From positions 1 through 64,000 of the forward strand of contig JAAEOK010000042.1 in the NCBI GenBank assembly GCA_024244705.1: 64,000 bases of DNA, read 5' to 3'. The first letter of the stretch is position 1. The number at the start of each line of letters is the position of its first letter. A model generated the notes under the pieces. The model was not told the DNA's origin, ran no database searches, and saw only the letters and a list, made by a program, of their open reading frames with translations. This DNA is from Alphaproteobacteria bacterium. GTDB taxonomy: Bacteria; Pseudomonadota; Alphaproteobacteria; JAAEOK01. The position numbers and the translations under genes were made by a program. Of the stretch, positions 1 through 9,063 are shown in pieces.

Positions 1-229
1 GCCGGGTTTCTCATCGCCAAATCAGCCCGATCAAGAGCGGACCACAGCCTATCATGACAGCTCAGGGCCAGGTTCGCGGTCGGATGCCCATTCTGCTATC
101 ATTGTTGGCGATTGGGAGGAGCCATCTGGGGAATCCCGGCTGATATTGTTGTGGACGGTGCGGCGAGGGTATCCAGGTTGCCCCCGCGCACAGGTTTTTC
201 AGCGCATTCATCGAGGAAAGGGAAACACC

Positions 230-1789
230 ATGCCGTTAGCCGGACCGCCGATGACCAAAACGTTCGATATGACGCGATTGCTCGAGGTCGGACTGTCGAC
301 AAGGCCCGATGAGGATGTCCTGATTTCCGCGGCCACGACCTGGACCTGGCGGGAACTCGACCGCGATTCGGACAGGCTGGCGGCCCATTATATCGCCATG
401 GGTCTGCGCCCCGGCGACCGCGTCGCCTCGTTGATGCCGAACCGCAATGCGCTCCTCGTGCACTATCTCGCCTGCTTCAAGGCGCGGCTGGCCGCGACGC
501 CGCTCAACTACCGCTACATGACGCCGGAGATCGATCACGCGCTGGGGGAGAGCGAGGCGTCGATTCTGCTGGCCCATGCCGAACGCGATGAGGACGTGGC
601 CGCGAGCACGGAAGCCGCCAAGCTGTCCCTCGGCGTAATCTCGTTCGGCGGCGAAGACGGCCGCGCGACGAACTTCGAGGGCCTGCTGAAAGAGGCGCCG
701 CCGGCGGTCGACCTCCCGGTCCCGGAGCCGTCCGATCCGGTCATCGTCTTCTTTACGTCGGGCAGCACCGGCAAACCGAAGGCCGTGACCCATACCCGCG
801 AAACCTATGCCGCCGTACTAGCGTCGGCCATCGAGAGCCACGAGATCACGGCAAACGATGTGGTCCTGCCGGGGTCTTCGATCTCCCACTCCGGCGGCAT
901 GTTGTATTCGCTCATGGCGATGACGGTCGGCGCGCGCGTCGTCATGCCGCGGACCTTCGACGCCGACGAGCTGCTGCCGCTGCTGCGCGAGCATCGGCCG
1001 ACCCTGATGTGGATGCTGCCGTCGGCGCTGATCACCCTGGTCCGCGATCACGGCGCCAGCCATGAGGACTTCTCGTCGGTCCGGCTTTGCACCTCCGGCG
1101 GCGACAAGGTGTCGGCGGAACTGGAGAAGGAGTTCACCGAACTCGTCGGCTTTCCGATCGACGAGCTCTGGGGCTTGAGCGAGATCGGCTGCGCGACGAT
1201 CAATCCGCCGTCGGGCGTCAACAAGCTCGGTTCGGTCGGCCCCCTCGGCCCCGGCTACGAGGGCTCGGTCCGCGACGAGGACGGCCGGGAACTCGGCGTC
1301 GGCGAGGCCGGCCGGCTCTGGATCCGGTCGCCGGCGAACATGATCGGTTACTGGAACCGGCCCGACGCGAACGCCGAATCTTTCCGGGACGGCTGGCTCG
1401 ACACCGGCGACGTCATGCGCGCCGACGAGGATGGCTATCTCTGGTTCGAGGGCCGCAAGAAACAGATCATCGTGCACGACGGTTCGAACATCTGCCCGCA
1501 GGAGGTCGAGGAAGCGGTCATGGCCCATCCGGCGGTCGAGCATGCCGGCGTCGTCGGCGTCCACGACGCGGTGCACGGCGAGAACGTCTGGGCCTACGTT
1601 ACGCTCAGGGAAGGCGCCGGGACGCCGGTCGTCCAGGAGGTCATCCAATGCGCGCGGGAGCAGGTCGGCTACAAGGCGCCGGAGGCGATCATCTTCCTGG
1701 AGGACATGCCGCTCAACGCCACCGGCAAGGTCGACCGGGTTACCCTGAAGAAGATGGCCGCCGACCAGCTCGGCGCCCACCATCCATAA
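230..1789 (+). CDS. Acyl-CoA synthetase (AMP-forming, ANL superfamily)
   Basis: This enzyme should activate a carboxylic acid to its acyl-CoA through an acyl-adenylate. The nucleotide loop TSGSTGKPKAV lies near residue 176, followed by ELWGLSEIG, the WLDTGD/GYLWFEGRKK hinge region and the C-terminal NATGKVDR motif with the catalytic lysine. The 519-residue length is normal for the class. An ATG exists 84 bases further upstream, but GAGGAAAGGG sits about 7 bases before position 230 and the family core begins soon after, so 230 is chosen. The substrate cannot be read; medium- or branched-chain and aryl acids are all possible. It is monocistronic and followed by a small hairpin. It could supply CoA esters to the acyl-CoA dehydrogenase cluster about 10 kb away, but that is only inference. 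Confidence 0.9.
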   Translation: MPLAGPPMTKTFDMTRLLEVGLSTRPDEDVLISAATTWTWRELDRDSDRLAAHYIAMGLRPGDRVASLMPNRNALLVHYLACFKARLAATPLNYRYMTPEIDHALGESEASILLAHAERDEDVAASTEAAKLSLGVISFGGEDGRATNFEGLLKEAPPAVDLPVPEPSDPVIVFFTSGSTGKPKAVTHTRETYAAVLASAIESHEITANDVVLPGSSISHSGGMLYSLMAMTVGARVVMPRTFDADELLPLLREHRPTLMWMLPSALITLVRDHGASHEDFSSVRLCTSGGDKVSAELEKEFTELVGFPIDELWGLSEIGCATINPPSGVNKLGSVGPLGPGYEGSVRDEDGRELGVGEAGRLWIRSPANMIGYWNRPDANAESFRDGWLDTGDVMRADEDGYLWFEGRKKQIIVHDGSNICPQEVEEAVMAHPAVEHAGVVGVHDAVHGENVWAYVTLREGAGTPVVQEVIQCAREQVGYKAPEAIIFLEDMPLNATGKVDRVTLKKMAADQLGAHHP

Positions 1790-1797
1790 AATAATGG

Positions 1798-1817
1798 GGA
1801 CAGTATCACTACTGTCC
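1798..1817. repeat. Perfect 8-bp inverted repeat after the acyl-CoA synthetase
   Basis: GGACAGTA, a TCAC loop and TACTGTCC form a perfect 8-base-pair stem starting 9 bases after the stop codon. No T-run follows on either strand, so it is a weak candidate for an intrinsic terminator. It may be a short dispersed palindrome; a related ACTGTCCCC string occurs near 10992. Confidence 0.4.
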
Positions 1818-1920
1818 GGGAAAACTATGGCGGCTGGATCATAACGTTTTGGAAAACATAATCCAAATATCCGATTAAAATAGCGAATGTCCCATAAAAA
1901 AGGTCAGACTGTGTAAGGGG

Positions 1921-2607
1921 CTATCGACCGGTCTGCATTAACGCAGCCGTGTCTTTGGCGGAGAAATGCACCATCAGATGCTCATGCGGCTTTCCCACGG
2001 CCATTATCCACGTGTTGAACGGATTGCTGGGGTTGTAGCTGGTCGTCAGACTTGCGCCGTGTTCACTGGCTGGAAGCGGCATGATCATCACATGCGGCGT
2101 CATCTGGTACACGTCGGGTTTCTTCTGGTCTGAGTTGCCTGGCGAGACGCTTATGCCGCTGGCGCCAACATCCACTGCCGTCTTGCTGACGTTCATGCCC
2201 GCAAGCATCCAGACGAGTCCAGGTGCGGTAGGAAGTTTCCTGCCCGCATTTCCTGCTGATTTCACCGACCAAAGCGCCTTCAGAAATGCCCACGAATTCT
2301 GATCCAGGCAAATCGGGTCGGGATATGGTAAAGCAGGCTTCCCAAGCCGTATGGAGAACGAGCCGCTGGCTATGCATGTATAAGTTCCCGAACCATAGCG
2401 TGCTAGTATAAGTTCTCCCGCTGGTGACCAGCCAAAGATCGTGGCGTCATGGGTCACCGAAGGCGGGGCGGCCAACAGAGCGTCGGCAATCGTCTTCGAC
2501 TTCCAGGCTTCGTCGCCTGCCTGAGCTGAATTTGCAACGCCTGCGATCAGGATTCCAAAAATGCCTAACATGCCGGCGAAAGAAATTCTATGTCCAAAGT
2601 GTTCCAT
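1921..2607 (-). CDS. Secreted protein of unknown function
   Basis: I do not recognise this 228-residue protein. It starts with a clear Sec signal peptide: a short basic n-region, a hydrophobic segment FAGMLGIFGILIAG, and a probable cleavage after NSAQA. The mature part has no transmembrane segment and few cysteines. GGGAGA lies about 8 bases before the ATG at 2607, which favours that start over an in-frame one 78 bases upstream. The gene sits alone between the acyl-CoA synthetase and an integrase, in sequence less GC-rich than the neighbouring genes, so it could be cargo of a decayed island. No catalytic motif is visible. Confidence 0.7.
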   Translation of the reverse strand: MEHFGHRISFAGMLGIFGILIAGVANSAQAGDEAWKSKTIADALLAAPPSVTHDATIFGWSPAGELILARYGSGTYTCIASGSFSIRLGKPALPYPDPICLDQNSWAFLKALWSVKSAGNAGRKLPTAPGLVWMLAGMNVSKTAVDVGASGISVSPGNSDQKKPDVYQMTPHVMIMPLPASEHGASLTTSYNPSNPFNTWIMAVGKPHEHLMVHFSAKDTAALMQTGR

Positions 2608-3196
2608 CGCTGTTTCTCCCTGGTTGTTGGCCAGCGCCGGTCGACGCCCGGGAGACAGTGGCTGTCCGCGAATCGCCGACGCCAAGGCGGCAACTTAGCA
2701 TAAACCGATATCCCCCGGATGACAGCCGGTTCCGGCCACCAGGGGAGAAAAATCATTGCTAAACCTGTGCTCGGTGGACTGCATCACGTCTACGAACTGG
2801 CTGCATGACTTGCTGGATCGTATTATTGCGCCCTACAGGTATAAGGAGCGTCGTTCGAACGGCCGGTTTGTGGTTCGCAAGCAGCCCTTGCGTGAGGCCC
2901 CAGTGAACGACCGACATTGGCCGACTCCCGCCGTTGCTGCTCGATCTGTTTCAATGACGGCTATGGGTCAGAAACGGACGAAGACAGAATGCCGAGCGTA
3001 TGTCCGTTCTTGGAGGTAGTCCGGACGAAATCAGCGAAAATGCGGACATTGTCGAATTGTTTATTTAATACCAATCGGTATCTTCGTCTTTGGCGCGAGG
3101 ACACCAAACTGGAGTCTCTCTTCGTAATCGCTCCCGTCCCCAAGCAACTTGGATGATCACTCGACCAATACTTCTAAGCTAGCCTGGGAAAACGCC
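2608..3196. other. Intergenic, no convincing gene
   Basis: Short open frames cross this 589-base stretch, but none has a good ribosome site or recognisable product. Around 2953-3010 one frame reads MTAMGQKRT. From memory this resembles a peptide seen repeatedly in spurious intergenic ORFs of Rhizobiales genomes, so it may be a dispersed noncoding repeat. It borders the integrase terminus and could contain an island junction, but no direct repeat was identified. Confidence 0.35.
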
Positions 3197-4429
3197 CTAT
3201 GCCCTTCCCCTCATCTTGGACAGAGCGACAATTTGACCGTCCGTCGAGGGCATCTCACAAAACTCGGCCCATTCCTTCATCAATCGCCGACGCTTCTCGA
3301 ATAGGTCGCCACGCCGGTAGGCGGCCTCGACTTTATCGCCAACAACATGTGCGAGAGCCATCTCACAGACTTCGCGCGGATAGGCAGTGCATTCTGCCGC
3401 CCAATCTCTGAATGTGCTTCTAAATCCGTGAACCGTTAGATCGCTTCGGCCCATCCGTTTTAAAACGCTTAACATCGCCATGTTGGAAAGCGGCCGTCCC
3501 TTCCGTGCACCGCGAAAAATGAATTCGGCTTTCTCCTGGTCCTGCGCCATACCTTCCAGAATTTTCAAGGCCGCTTCGGATATCGGGATCCGATGCTCCC
3601 GGTTTCCCTTCATACACTCAGCGGGAACAGACCAAATGGCATTCACCAGATCGACTTCATCCCAATTCGAGCCGATAACTTCACCGGTTCGGGCGGCGGT
3701 CAATATTGTAAACTCGAGTGCTCTCGCTCCCACTCCGCCTTGCTGTCGAAGTTCCGCGATGAAATCAGCAACTTCGTCATAGGGCAATGTCGGATGGTGC
3801 CGGACTCGCTTGAGTTTCTCGACTCTCGGCAACAGGTTCTTTAGATGACCTCGCCAGCGGGCGGGATTCTCGCCTTGGCGATATCCACGCGCAGCGGCCC
3901 AATCCAATACAGCTTCTATTCGACCTCGGACGCGAGAGGCGGTTTCCGGCTTTACAGTCCAGACCGGCTCCAAGACCTTCAGAACGAGGCCAGTGTCGAT
4001 CGACTCAACCGTGACGTCACCGAACACAGGGAAGACATAGGTCTCAAGCGTGGAGGACCATTGGGCGGCGTGTTTTTCGTTTTGCCATCCGGCCCTATGC
4101 GCCTCGACGTATCTTGACGCTGCATCCCTGAACTTGACAAAGCCTTCTTCGGCTTGCCTGTCGGCGCGACGGCTATCGATTGGGTCTTTTCCTTCGAGCA
4201 GGAGCCTGCGGGCGTCTAGCGCCTTTTGACGGGCCTCTTGAAGGGATACCAAATCGAGTGAGCCCAATCCCATCCACCGAGCCCGCCCTCGCCTCTGAAA
4301 GCGAAAAACCCACGATCGACCTCCGGCAGGCGCAATCTGAAGATAGAGACCGCCACCGTCAGATTGAAAGCCTGGCTTTTTCAGCGCCGCTATGGAGCGC
4401 GCCGTCAACTTGTTTTTGACACGAGCCAT
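3197..4429 (-). CDS. Tyrosine recombinase / P4-type integrase
   Basis: A site-specific recombinase of the prophage P4 integrase type, 410 residues, complete. Residues 1-90 form the DUF4102 arm-binding domain (SDGGGLYLQI, ARWMGLGS, GKDP). A SAM-like core-binding domain follows at about 95-190, then the catalytic domain. The catalytic set is present: Arg247 in AARTGE, Lys274, His334 and Arg337 in HGFR, His361 and the nucleophile Tyr371 in AAYRRGD. It is therefore probably active. Such enzymes move genomic islands, usually at tRNA 3' ends, but no tRNA lies nearby. No excisionase, phage gene or obvious cargo boundary is visible, so it may be the remnant of a small or decayed island. Confidence 0.93.
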   Translation of the reverse strand: MARVKNKLTARSIAALKKPGFQSDGGGLYLQIAPAGGRSWVFRFQRRGRARWMGLGSLDLVSLQEARQKALDARRLLLEGKDPIDSRRADRQAEEGFVKFRDAASRYVEAHRAGWQNEKHAAQWSSTLETYVFPVFGDVTVESIDTGLVLKVLEPVWTVKPETASRVRGRIEAVLDWAAARGYRQGENPARWRGHLKNLLPRVEKLKRVRHHPTLPYDEVADFIAELRQQGGVGARALEFTILTAARTGEVIGSNWDEVDLVNAIWSVPAECMKGNREHRIPISEAALKILEGMAQDQEKAEFIFRGARKGRPLSNMAMLSVLKRMGRSDLTVHGFRSTFRDWAAECTAYPREVCEMALAHVVGDKVEAAYRRGDLFEKRRRLMKEWAEFCEMPSTDGQIVALSKMRGRA

Positions 4430-4708
4430 CCACCAAATGTATCCACGTTTATATCAACAATTAAAGGCCGGATTATGCCGGATTTCTAGGGATCATTCTA
4501 GACATAAAATAGACCTAATGCCCTATTTTTTATCATATTTTCTGGAGCACTACGGAACTACTCGGAACAAACCTTTGGCGGACACCCCATCCGCCATTTG
4601 AGCGCTTCGGCACGATCAGACTTGCCGCCAGATGACGGACCGACCGTACCTCGCCGAATCGCGGGCACAATTCGTGAAGGCGCTTCCCGCCGAATCGGAC
4701 CCACAGAT
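4430..4708. other. AT-rich intergenic segment upstream of the integrase
   Basis: The stretch at about 4440-4575 is visibly richer in A and T than the surrounding genes and contains several TATA-like strings. It must hold the integrase promoter and is the most likely place for an attachment site. I could not pick out a convincing repeat or operator by eye. Confidence 0.4.
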
Positions 4709-5173
4709 TCACGTTATCGCGATATCGAAATGCACGACATCCTCGCGCGTGCCCAATTTGGTGTAGAGCGCTATAGGCGGTGCATCGCCGAGATCAGCCT
4801 GCACGTAGACGACGTGGGCGCCACGATTCGCTGCGATCTTCTTGAGCTCCCCGATCAGCGCGGTCGCGATGCCCTCACGCCGGTGCGCTGCCGCCACTGC
4901 CAGATCGTAGATATAGATTTCGCTGCGTTCCCGCTCAAACTTGGGGAGTTCGTAGGCCGCGAGCCCACCCACGACCGCACCGTTCTTCACCGCGGCCAAC
5001 GCGATGAAATGATCACGACCGAGCAGGTGCTCCAAATAGGCCCTGCTGGGTCGCGCCCCGGTATAGGTCTCGACGTCGTCGAAGGCCTCGCCGAATGCCG
5101 TCATGAGAGCCTCCATCAGCGCAATGTCATGGCGCGTGACGTTTTTTATGCTGAAGAGGCTGGAAGACGACAT
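4709..5173 (-). CDS. AAC(3)-I-like GNAT N-acetyltransferase
   Basis: A single-domain GNAT acetyltransferase of 154 residues that closely follows the aminoglycoside 3-N-acetyltransferase I family. Shared landmarks are [36 protein letters not shown], the acetyl-CoA loop [17 protein letters not shown] and [15 protein letters not shown] at the C terminus. This order and wording are those of AAC(3)-I as I remember it, which acetylates gentamicin-type drugs. Whether this homologue uses aminoglycosides is not shown by sequence; chromosomal relatives may have other amine substrates. The start is uncertain: ATG at 5173 lacks a good ribosome site, and a TTG at 5191 would add six residues. It is monocistronic beside the integrase, without an attC site or other cassette features. 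Confidence 0.85.
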   Translation of the reverse strand: MSSSSLFSIKNVTRHDIALMEALMTAFGEAFDDVETYTGARPSRAYLEHLLGRDHFIALAAVKNGAVVGGLAAYELPKFERERSEIYIYDLAVAAAHRREGIATALIGELKKIAANRGAHVVYVQADLGDAPPIALYTKLGTREDVVHFDIAIT

Positions 5174-5453
5174 GGTTGACGGCAAACCCAAGTGATGCGC
5201 GCCAGCTTACCCAATACGACGACTGGCCGGAAGCGGGCAAACGCGGGAGCCGAGGTGACACACATCGCGAACGTCCACGTTTCCGGTCTGACACGCCACT
5301 TCCGAAACTTCACTTTGTCTTCATGTCGATCATGGCATTTTAGCGTCGAAGTGAAATCCACGGCCCCATTCGGCCTATGCGAAGGCGGCGGCGGTCGGCT
5401 AGTTTGGTCGCGAGACAGTTTGCCCCTGAACGACGACAGAGGGAACGCGATCT

Positions 5454-7193
5454 GTGCCGGGCCCCCGCGTCACCAAAGTCACGACGATCGGCATCGACGC
5501 GCCGCCAAGAGTGCTGCTGTCATTGGCCGCGCGGGCGGTCAAGGAGGGCCGCCTCGACGAGGCCAAGGGGCATCTCTTGAAGGCGGCGGAAACCGCCGGG
5601 ACCGGCACCAAGGACGCACGTTCCATCGCCGCGCAACTCAACAATCTGGCCACTGCATTTGTCGCGGCGCGGCGCGATAATGTTGCGGTCACGCTGCTGG
5701 AACGGGCGGTCGTGCTCGATCCCGACTACCCGCTCGCCTCCCTCAATTTGGGCACGATCCACCTCAATCATCGCAACCCGTCGCCGGCTCGACGCGCTTT
5801 CGACCGGGTCCTTTCGCTCACGCCGGACAATCCGGCGGCGCTTGCCGGGAGCCTCGACGCGCGGCTGATGACAGCGGATTGGAAAGACCTCGAATCCGAT
5901 ACCGACCGGCTCATGGCGCTAATCAAACGCTATCGAAGCGACGGCCGGAGCCACAACGTCCGACCTTTCCTGGCGTTGCAACTCGATATCGACAATGCCG
6001 AACGGCGGCGCATCGCCGAGGATTGGGCCGCTCCCTTCACAGTCGTCGACGTGCCGGAACGACGCGAGCCTCACCATGGCCCGCTCAAGATCGGGTACTT
6101 GTCCGCCGATTTTCGCAACCATCCGGTGGCCCACCTGTTGGCCCCCCTGTTCGGCGCCCATGATCGCGCCAAGGTGGAGGTTTGCGGTTACTCGTTCGGC
6201 GCCGATGATGGCAGTGCCGAACGGCAAAGGATCGAGGGCGGCTGCGACAAGTTCGTCGATTTGAACACACTCGACGATGGGAACGCGGCGGCGGCAGTCG
6301 CGGCCGACGGGATCGACATCTTGATCGACCTAGTGGGTTGGACGGGATCGGTCCGGGCCGGCGTTCTCGCCCCGCGTCCGGCACCGGTTCAGGTCGCCTA
6401 TTTCGGCTATCCCGGAACCTCCGGCGCCCCTTGGATCGATTACATCATTGCCGATCCGGTGGTTCTACCCAAGGACGACTATAGTTTCTTCTCCGAGCAG
6501 GTGATCACCCTGCCCCGCACCTATCTTGTCTCCGATCCCGATCAGGCCGAGACGGCAGATCCACTGCGCCGCGCCGATTGCGGGCTGCCGGAAGAGGCCA
6601 TCGTGTTCGCTTGTTTCAATCATGCCAACCGACTCGAGCCGGCGGTCTTCGCGCTGTGGATGGAGATCCTGACCGCCGTGACCGGCTCCGTCCTGTGGCT
6701 CCATGCCGATTACGAGGAGACCAAGGACAACCTTCGCCACGCCGCGGCCCAAAAGGGTGTCGATCCGGGCCGTATTGTCTTTGCGCAGCGTGAGAACCGG
6801 CCGCGCCATCTCCGCCGCCAACAATGCGCCGACCTGTTCCTCGACACTCTGATCTATAACGCCCACGCGACGGCCTGCGACAGCCTGTCCTCTGGCTTGC
6901 CCCTGCTGACCTGCCGCGGTCGATCATTCGCCGGACGGGCCGCGGCCAGCGTCTTGACCACGCTCGGTCTCGACGACCTCATCGCCGAAGATCACGGTTC
7001 CTATGTCGCCCAAGCGATCGCCCTCGCCGAGGATCCTGCCCGGCTCAAGAATGTCCGCCGGCGACTCGAGGAAGCCCTTAGATCCAGCCGGTTCCGGGAT
7101 ATCGGATCGTTCGCCCGGGACCTCGAACGCGCCTACGAACTGATTTGGCGAAATCATGCCGCGGGCAAGGCACCCCGCGATTTCGACCTGTGA
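5454..7193 (+). CDS. TPR protein with O-GlcNAc-transferase-like (SPINDLY/GT41) domain
   Basis: A putative cytoplasmic protein O-glycosyltransferase of 579 residues. Residues 15-135 carry TPR helices (NNLATAF, LASLNLGTIHLNHRN). From about 210 the GT41 domain shows YLSADFRNHPVAHLL with the conserved His, GYPGTSGAPWIDYIIAD, FACFNHANRLEP, and LDTLIYNAHATACDSLSSG followed by FAGRAAASVL, which parallel human OGT motifs. The GTG at 5454 is preceded by GAGGGA at a suitable distance. The acceptor protein and the sugar are unknown. A paralogue with the same architecture lies at 60842-62710. It is followed after 82 bases by an Ala-rich helical protein on the same strand. Confidence 0.88.
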   Translation: MPGPRVTKVTTIGIDAPPRVLLSLAARAVKEGRLDEAKGHLLKAAETAGTGTKDARSIAAQLNNLATAFVAARRDNVAVTLLERAVVLDPDYPLASLNLGTIHLNHRNPSPARRAFDRVLSLTPDNPAALAGSLDARLMTADWKDLESDTDRLMALIKRYRSDGRSHNVRPFLALQLDIDNAERRRIAEDWAAPFTVVDVPERREPHHGPLKIGYLSADFRNHPVAHLLAPLFGAHDRAKVEVCGYSFGADDGSAERQRIEGGCDKFVDLNTLDDGNAAAAVAADGIDILIDLVGWTGSVRAGVLAPRPAPVQVAYFGYPGTSGAPWIDYIIADPVVLPKDDYSFFSEQVITLPRTYLVSDPDQAETADPLRRADCGLPEEAIVFACFNHANRLEPAVFALWMEILTAVTGSVLWLHADYEETKDNLRHAAAQKGVDPGRIVFAQRENRPRHLRRQQCADLFLDTLIYNAHATACDSLSSGLPLLTCRGRSFAGRAAASVLTTLGLDDLIAEDHGSYVAQAIALAEDPARLKNVRRRLEEALRSSRFRDIGSFARDLERAYELIWRNHAAGKAPRDFDL

Positions 7194-7275
7194 CGACGGC
7201 GCGGCCATTCCGGTCGCGGAGAAGAGGTTGTATGCTGCGCGAGAGCCGCGATCACCAAGTAGAGAGGAGGAACCG

Positions 7276-7851
7276 ATGAGCGAAGAAAAGAACGAACAAT
7301 CGTCGAAGGCGGGGACCGGCGGCAATGTCGCGGCGGACGCCGCGCGCGATATGATGCAGAGCGCGGTGGACATGCTCAATGCAGCGATTTCGCAGCAGGA
7401 TTCGGTGATGAAATCCGTTGCCGATCGAAAGGAAGCCTTCGACCAAGCCTTCGAGGATCAGCGCAAGGCGGCGCTCGATCGGATCGCCGATGCCCGCCGC
7501 GCGATCTTCGATGCCTCCCATGCCGCCAACCAGGCGTTGCACGAAACGACAGAACAAATCATGGAATCCCCAGAAACGGCGGAGGCCAGGAAGGCGGTTT
7601 CGGAAGCCGCCAAAGCCAATATCACGGCGTCGAACGCGGCCGCCGACGCTCTGTCGCACGCCTTGAGGCAGGCGTCCGATCATGTTGCGGACGCGGTACG
7701 CGCCGGTCATGAAGAGCACGTTGCTCAGGCGCAAACCGCGCTCGACAGCGCCAAACAGCAAATCGCGATCCTCAAGGAAAAAGCCGATGCGGCGGTGAGC
7801 GAACTCGAGGGTCACGTCGACGATTTGATCAAGAAATCGAAGGGATCGTAA
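7276..7851 (+). CDS. Ala-rich helical phasin-like protein
   Basis: A 191-residue soluble protein that is almost entirely predicted amphipathic helix: rich in Ala, Gln, Glu and Lys, with no signal peptide, no Cys and almost no Gly or Pro outside the first 20 residues. The composition resembles phasins and apolipoprotein-like coiled coils that coat granules or membranes, but no PHA synthesis gene is in the window. The start is fixed by AGAGGAGGAA just before the ATG at 7276; an upstream in-frame ATG lacks such a site. It lies 82 bases after the TPR/GT41 gene and could be cotranscribed with it. The function is unassigned. Confidence 0.75.
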   Translation: MSEEKNEQSSKAGTGGNVAADAARDMMQSAVDMLNAAISQQDSVMKSVADRKEAFDQAFEDQRKAALDRIADARRAIFDASHAANQALHETTEQIMESPETAEARKAVSEAAKANITASNAAADALSHALRQASDHVADAVRAGHEEHVAQAQTALDSAKQQIAILKEKADAAVSELEGHVDDLIKKSKGS

Positions 7852-7871
7852 TTCGCGTTCGCGGGGTTTTC

Positions 7872-8819
7872 CTAATCGGCATCGGGGATCGATTGGCGCG
7901 GTGCCGCATACCTCAGATAGGCCATGCGTTTGGCCTCGAGGCGGCCACGGCTGACGCTTTCGAGAACCAACCCGCAGGCAAGGCTCAGGAACGACAGCAT
8001 CATGATCGCAGTTACGATCATTGCCGTCGGTAGGCGGGGCACCAAGCCGGTCTCCATGTAGGTCGCGACGAGCGGGATACCGAGCGCCAGGGCGAGCACT
8101 GCGAGCATCAATCCCGCGACCGAGAAAAACAGCAGCGGTCGGACGTGCCGGAGCAGGCTGAGCGTGGTCCAGAGGATACGAATTCCGTCGCGCCAGGTAT
8201 TCAGTTTGCTCTCCGACCCGTCGGGCCGGGCTCGATAATGGGTTTCCACTTCCGCGATCGGCATGCGCAATTGAAAACAGTGCACGGTCAATTCCGTCTC
8301 GATACCGAATCCCGCCTCGGCGGTGGGAAAGGATTTGACCATCCGGCGCGATAAGACGCGATATCCGGACAACATATCCGCGACCCGCCACCCGAACACG
8401 GCGGCGAACAGCCAGTTGAGGGCGGCATTGCCGAGAACGTGCCCGGTTCGGTAGGCCGCGGCACTTTCGACCGTGGTCCGGCATCCGACGACCATGTCGA
8501 GGTTGTCGCGAAGCAGGAGGTCGACCATTTCCGGCGCCCGTTGGGTCTCATAGGTGTCGTCGCCATCGGCCATTATATAGATGTCCGCCTCCACGTCGGC
8601 GAACATCCGTCGCACCACGTTGCCCTTCCCGGGGCGGCCTTCCGTGCGCACGATGGCGCCGGCGGCCTTGGCGATCGCGGCGGTCTCGTCCTCTGATTCG
8701 TTGTCGTAAACATAGATTCGCGCACCCGGCATAGCCCCTCTGAACCCCGCGACGACGTCGGCGATCGCGGCCGCTTCATTGCGGCACGGCAACAAGACCG
8801 CGATGTTCGGCAAAGGCAT
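7872..8819 (-). CDS. GT2-family glycosyltransferase with C-terminal membrane anchor
   Basis: A 315-residue family 2 glycosyltransferase of the dolichyl/undecaprenyl-phosphate sugar transferase type. The N-terminal GT-A fold shows ALLPCRNE-like VLLPCRNE, VYDNESEDET and the metal-binding DGDD at 85-88. GKGNVVRRMF and SGYRVLSRR follow. Two transmembrane helices lie at about 230-257 and 265-290, which places the active site at the inner face of the cytoplasmic membrane. It probably loads a sugar on a polyprenyl phosphate for envelope glycan synthesis. It is convergent with the Ala-rich gene and is not in an obvious polysaccharide operon. The ATG at 8819 starts directly at the conserved domain. 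Confidence 0.88.
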   Translation of the reverse strand: MPLPNIAVLLPCRNEAAAIADVVAGFRGAMPGARIYVYDNESEDETAAIAKAAGAIVRTEGRPGKGNVVRRMFADVEADIYIMADGDDTYETQRAPEMVDLLLRDNLDMVVGCRTTVESAAAYRTGHVLGNAALNWLFAAVFGWRVADMLSGYRVLSRRMVKSFPTAEAGFGIETELTVHCFQLRMPIAEVETHYRARPDGSESKLNTWRDGIRILWTTLSLLRHVRPLLFFSVAGLMLAVLALALGIPLVATYMETGLVPRLPTAMIVTAIMMLSFLSLACGLVLESVSRGRLEAKRMAYLRYAAPRQSIPDAD

Positions 8820-9063
8820 CGTCGTGATCTCCAGCGGCAGAGCGGGGTCGAATTATTGTCGTTGTTGGCCAGAAACCTACGGCATAAACGAAGCCGGTGG
8901 CAATGGTCCGCGCAAGGCCGTGCGCAATCCCGATACTTGGTCGTCCGACATTACGGCGCCCCTCCTCACATGCGATCACAATTGCGGGAGCACGAGTTCC
9001 CTAACGCCGCAATTTCATTAAAATATAAACAACAAACATGTTTTAATCACTTTGCGGTGGATC

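Noticed and set aside
1-229. Possible gene at the left edge
   Set aside because: Only a short frame on each strand overlaps this part, without domain or ribosome site; it is treated as the upstream region of the acyl-CoA synthetase.
818-1783. Long antisense open frame under the acyl-CoA synthetase
   Set aside because: Typical high-GC shadow of a strong gene; composition is Arg/Asp/Val-rich with no recognisable domain or ribosome site.
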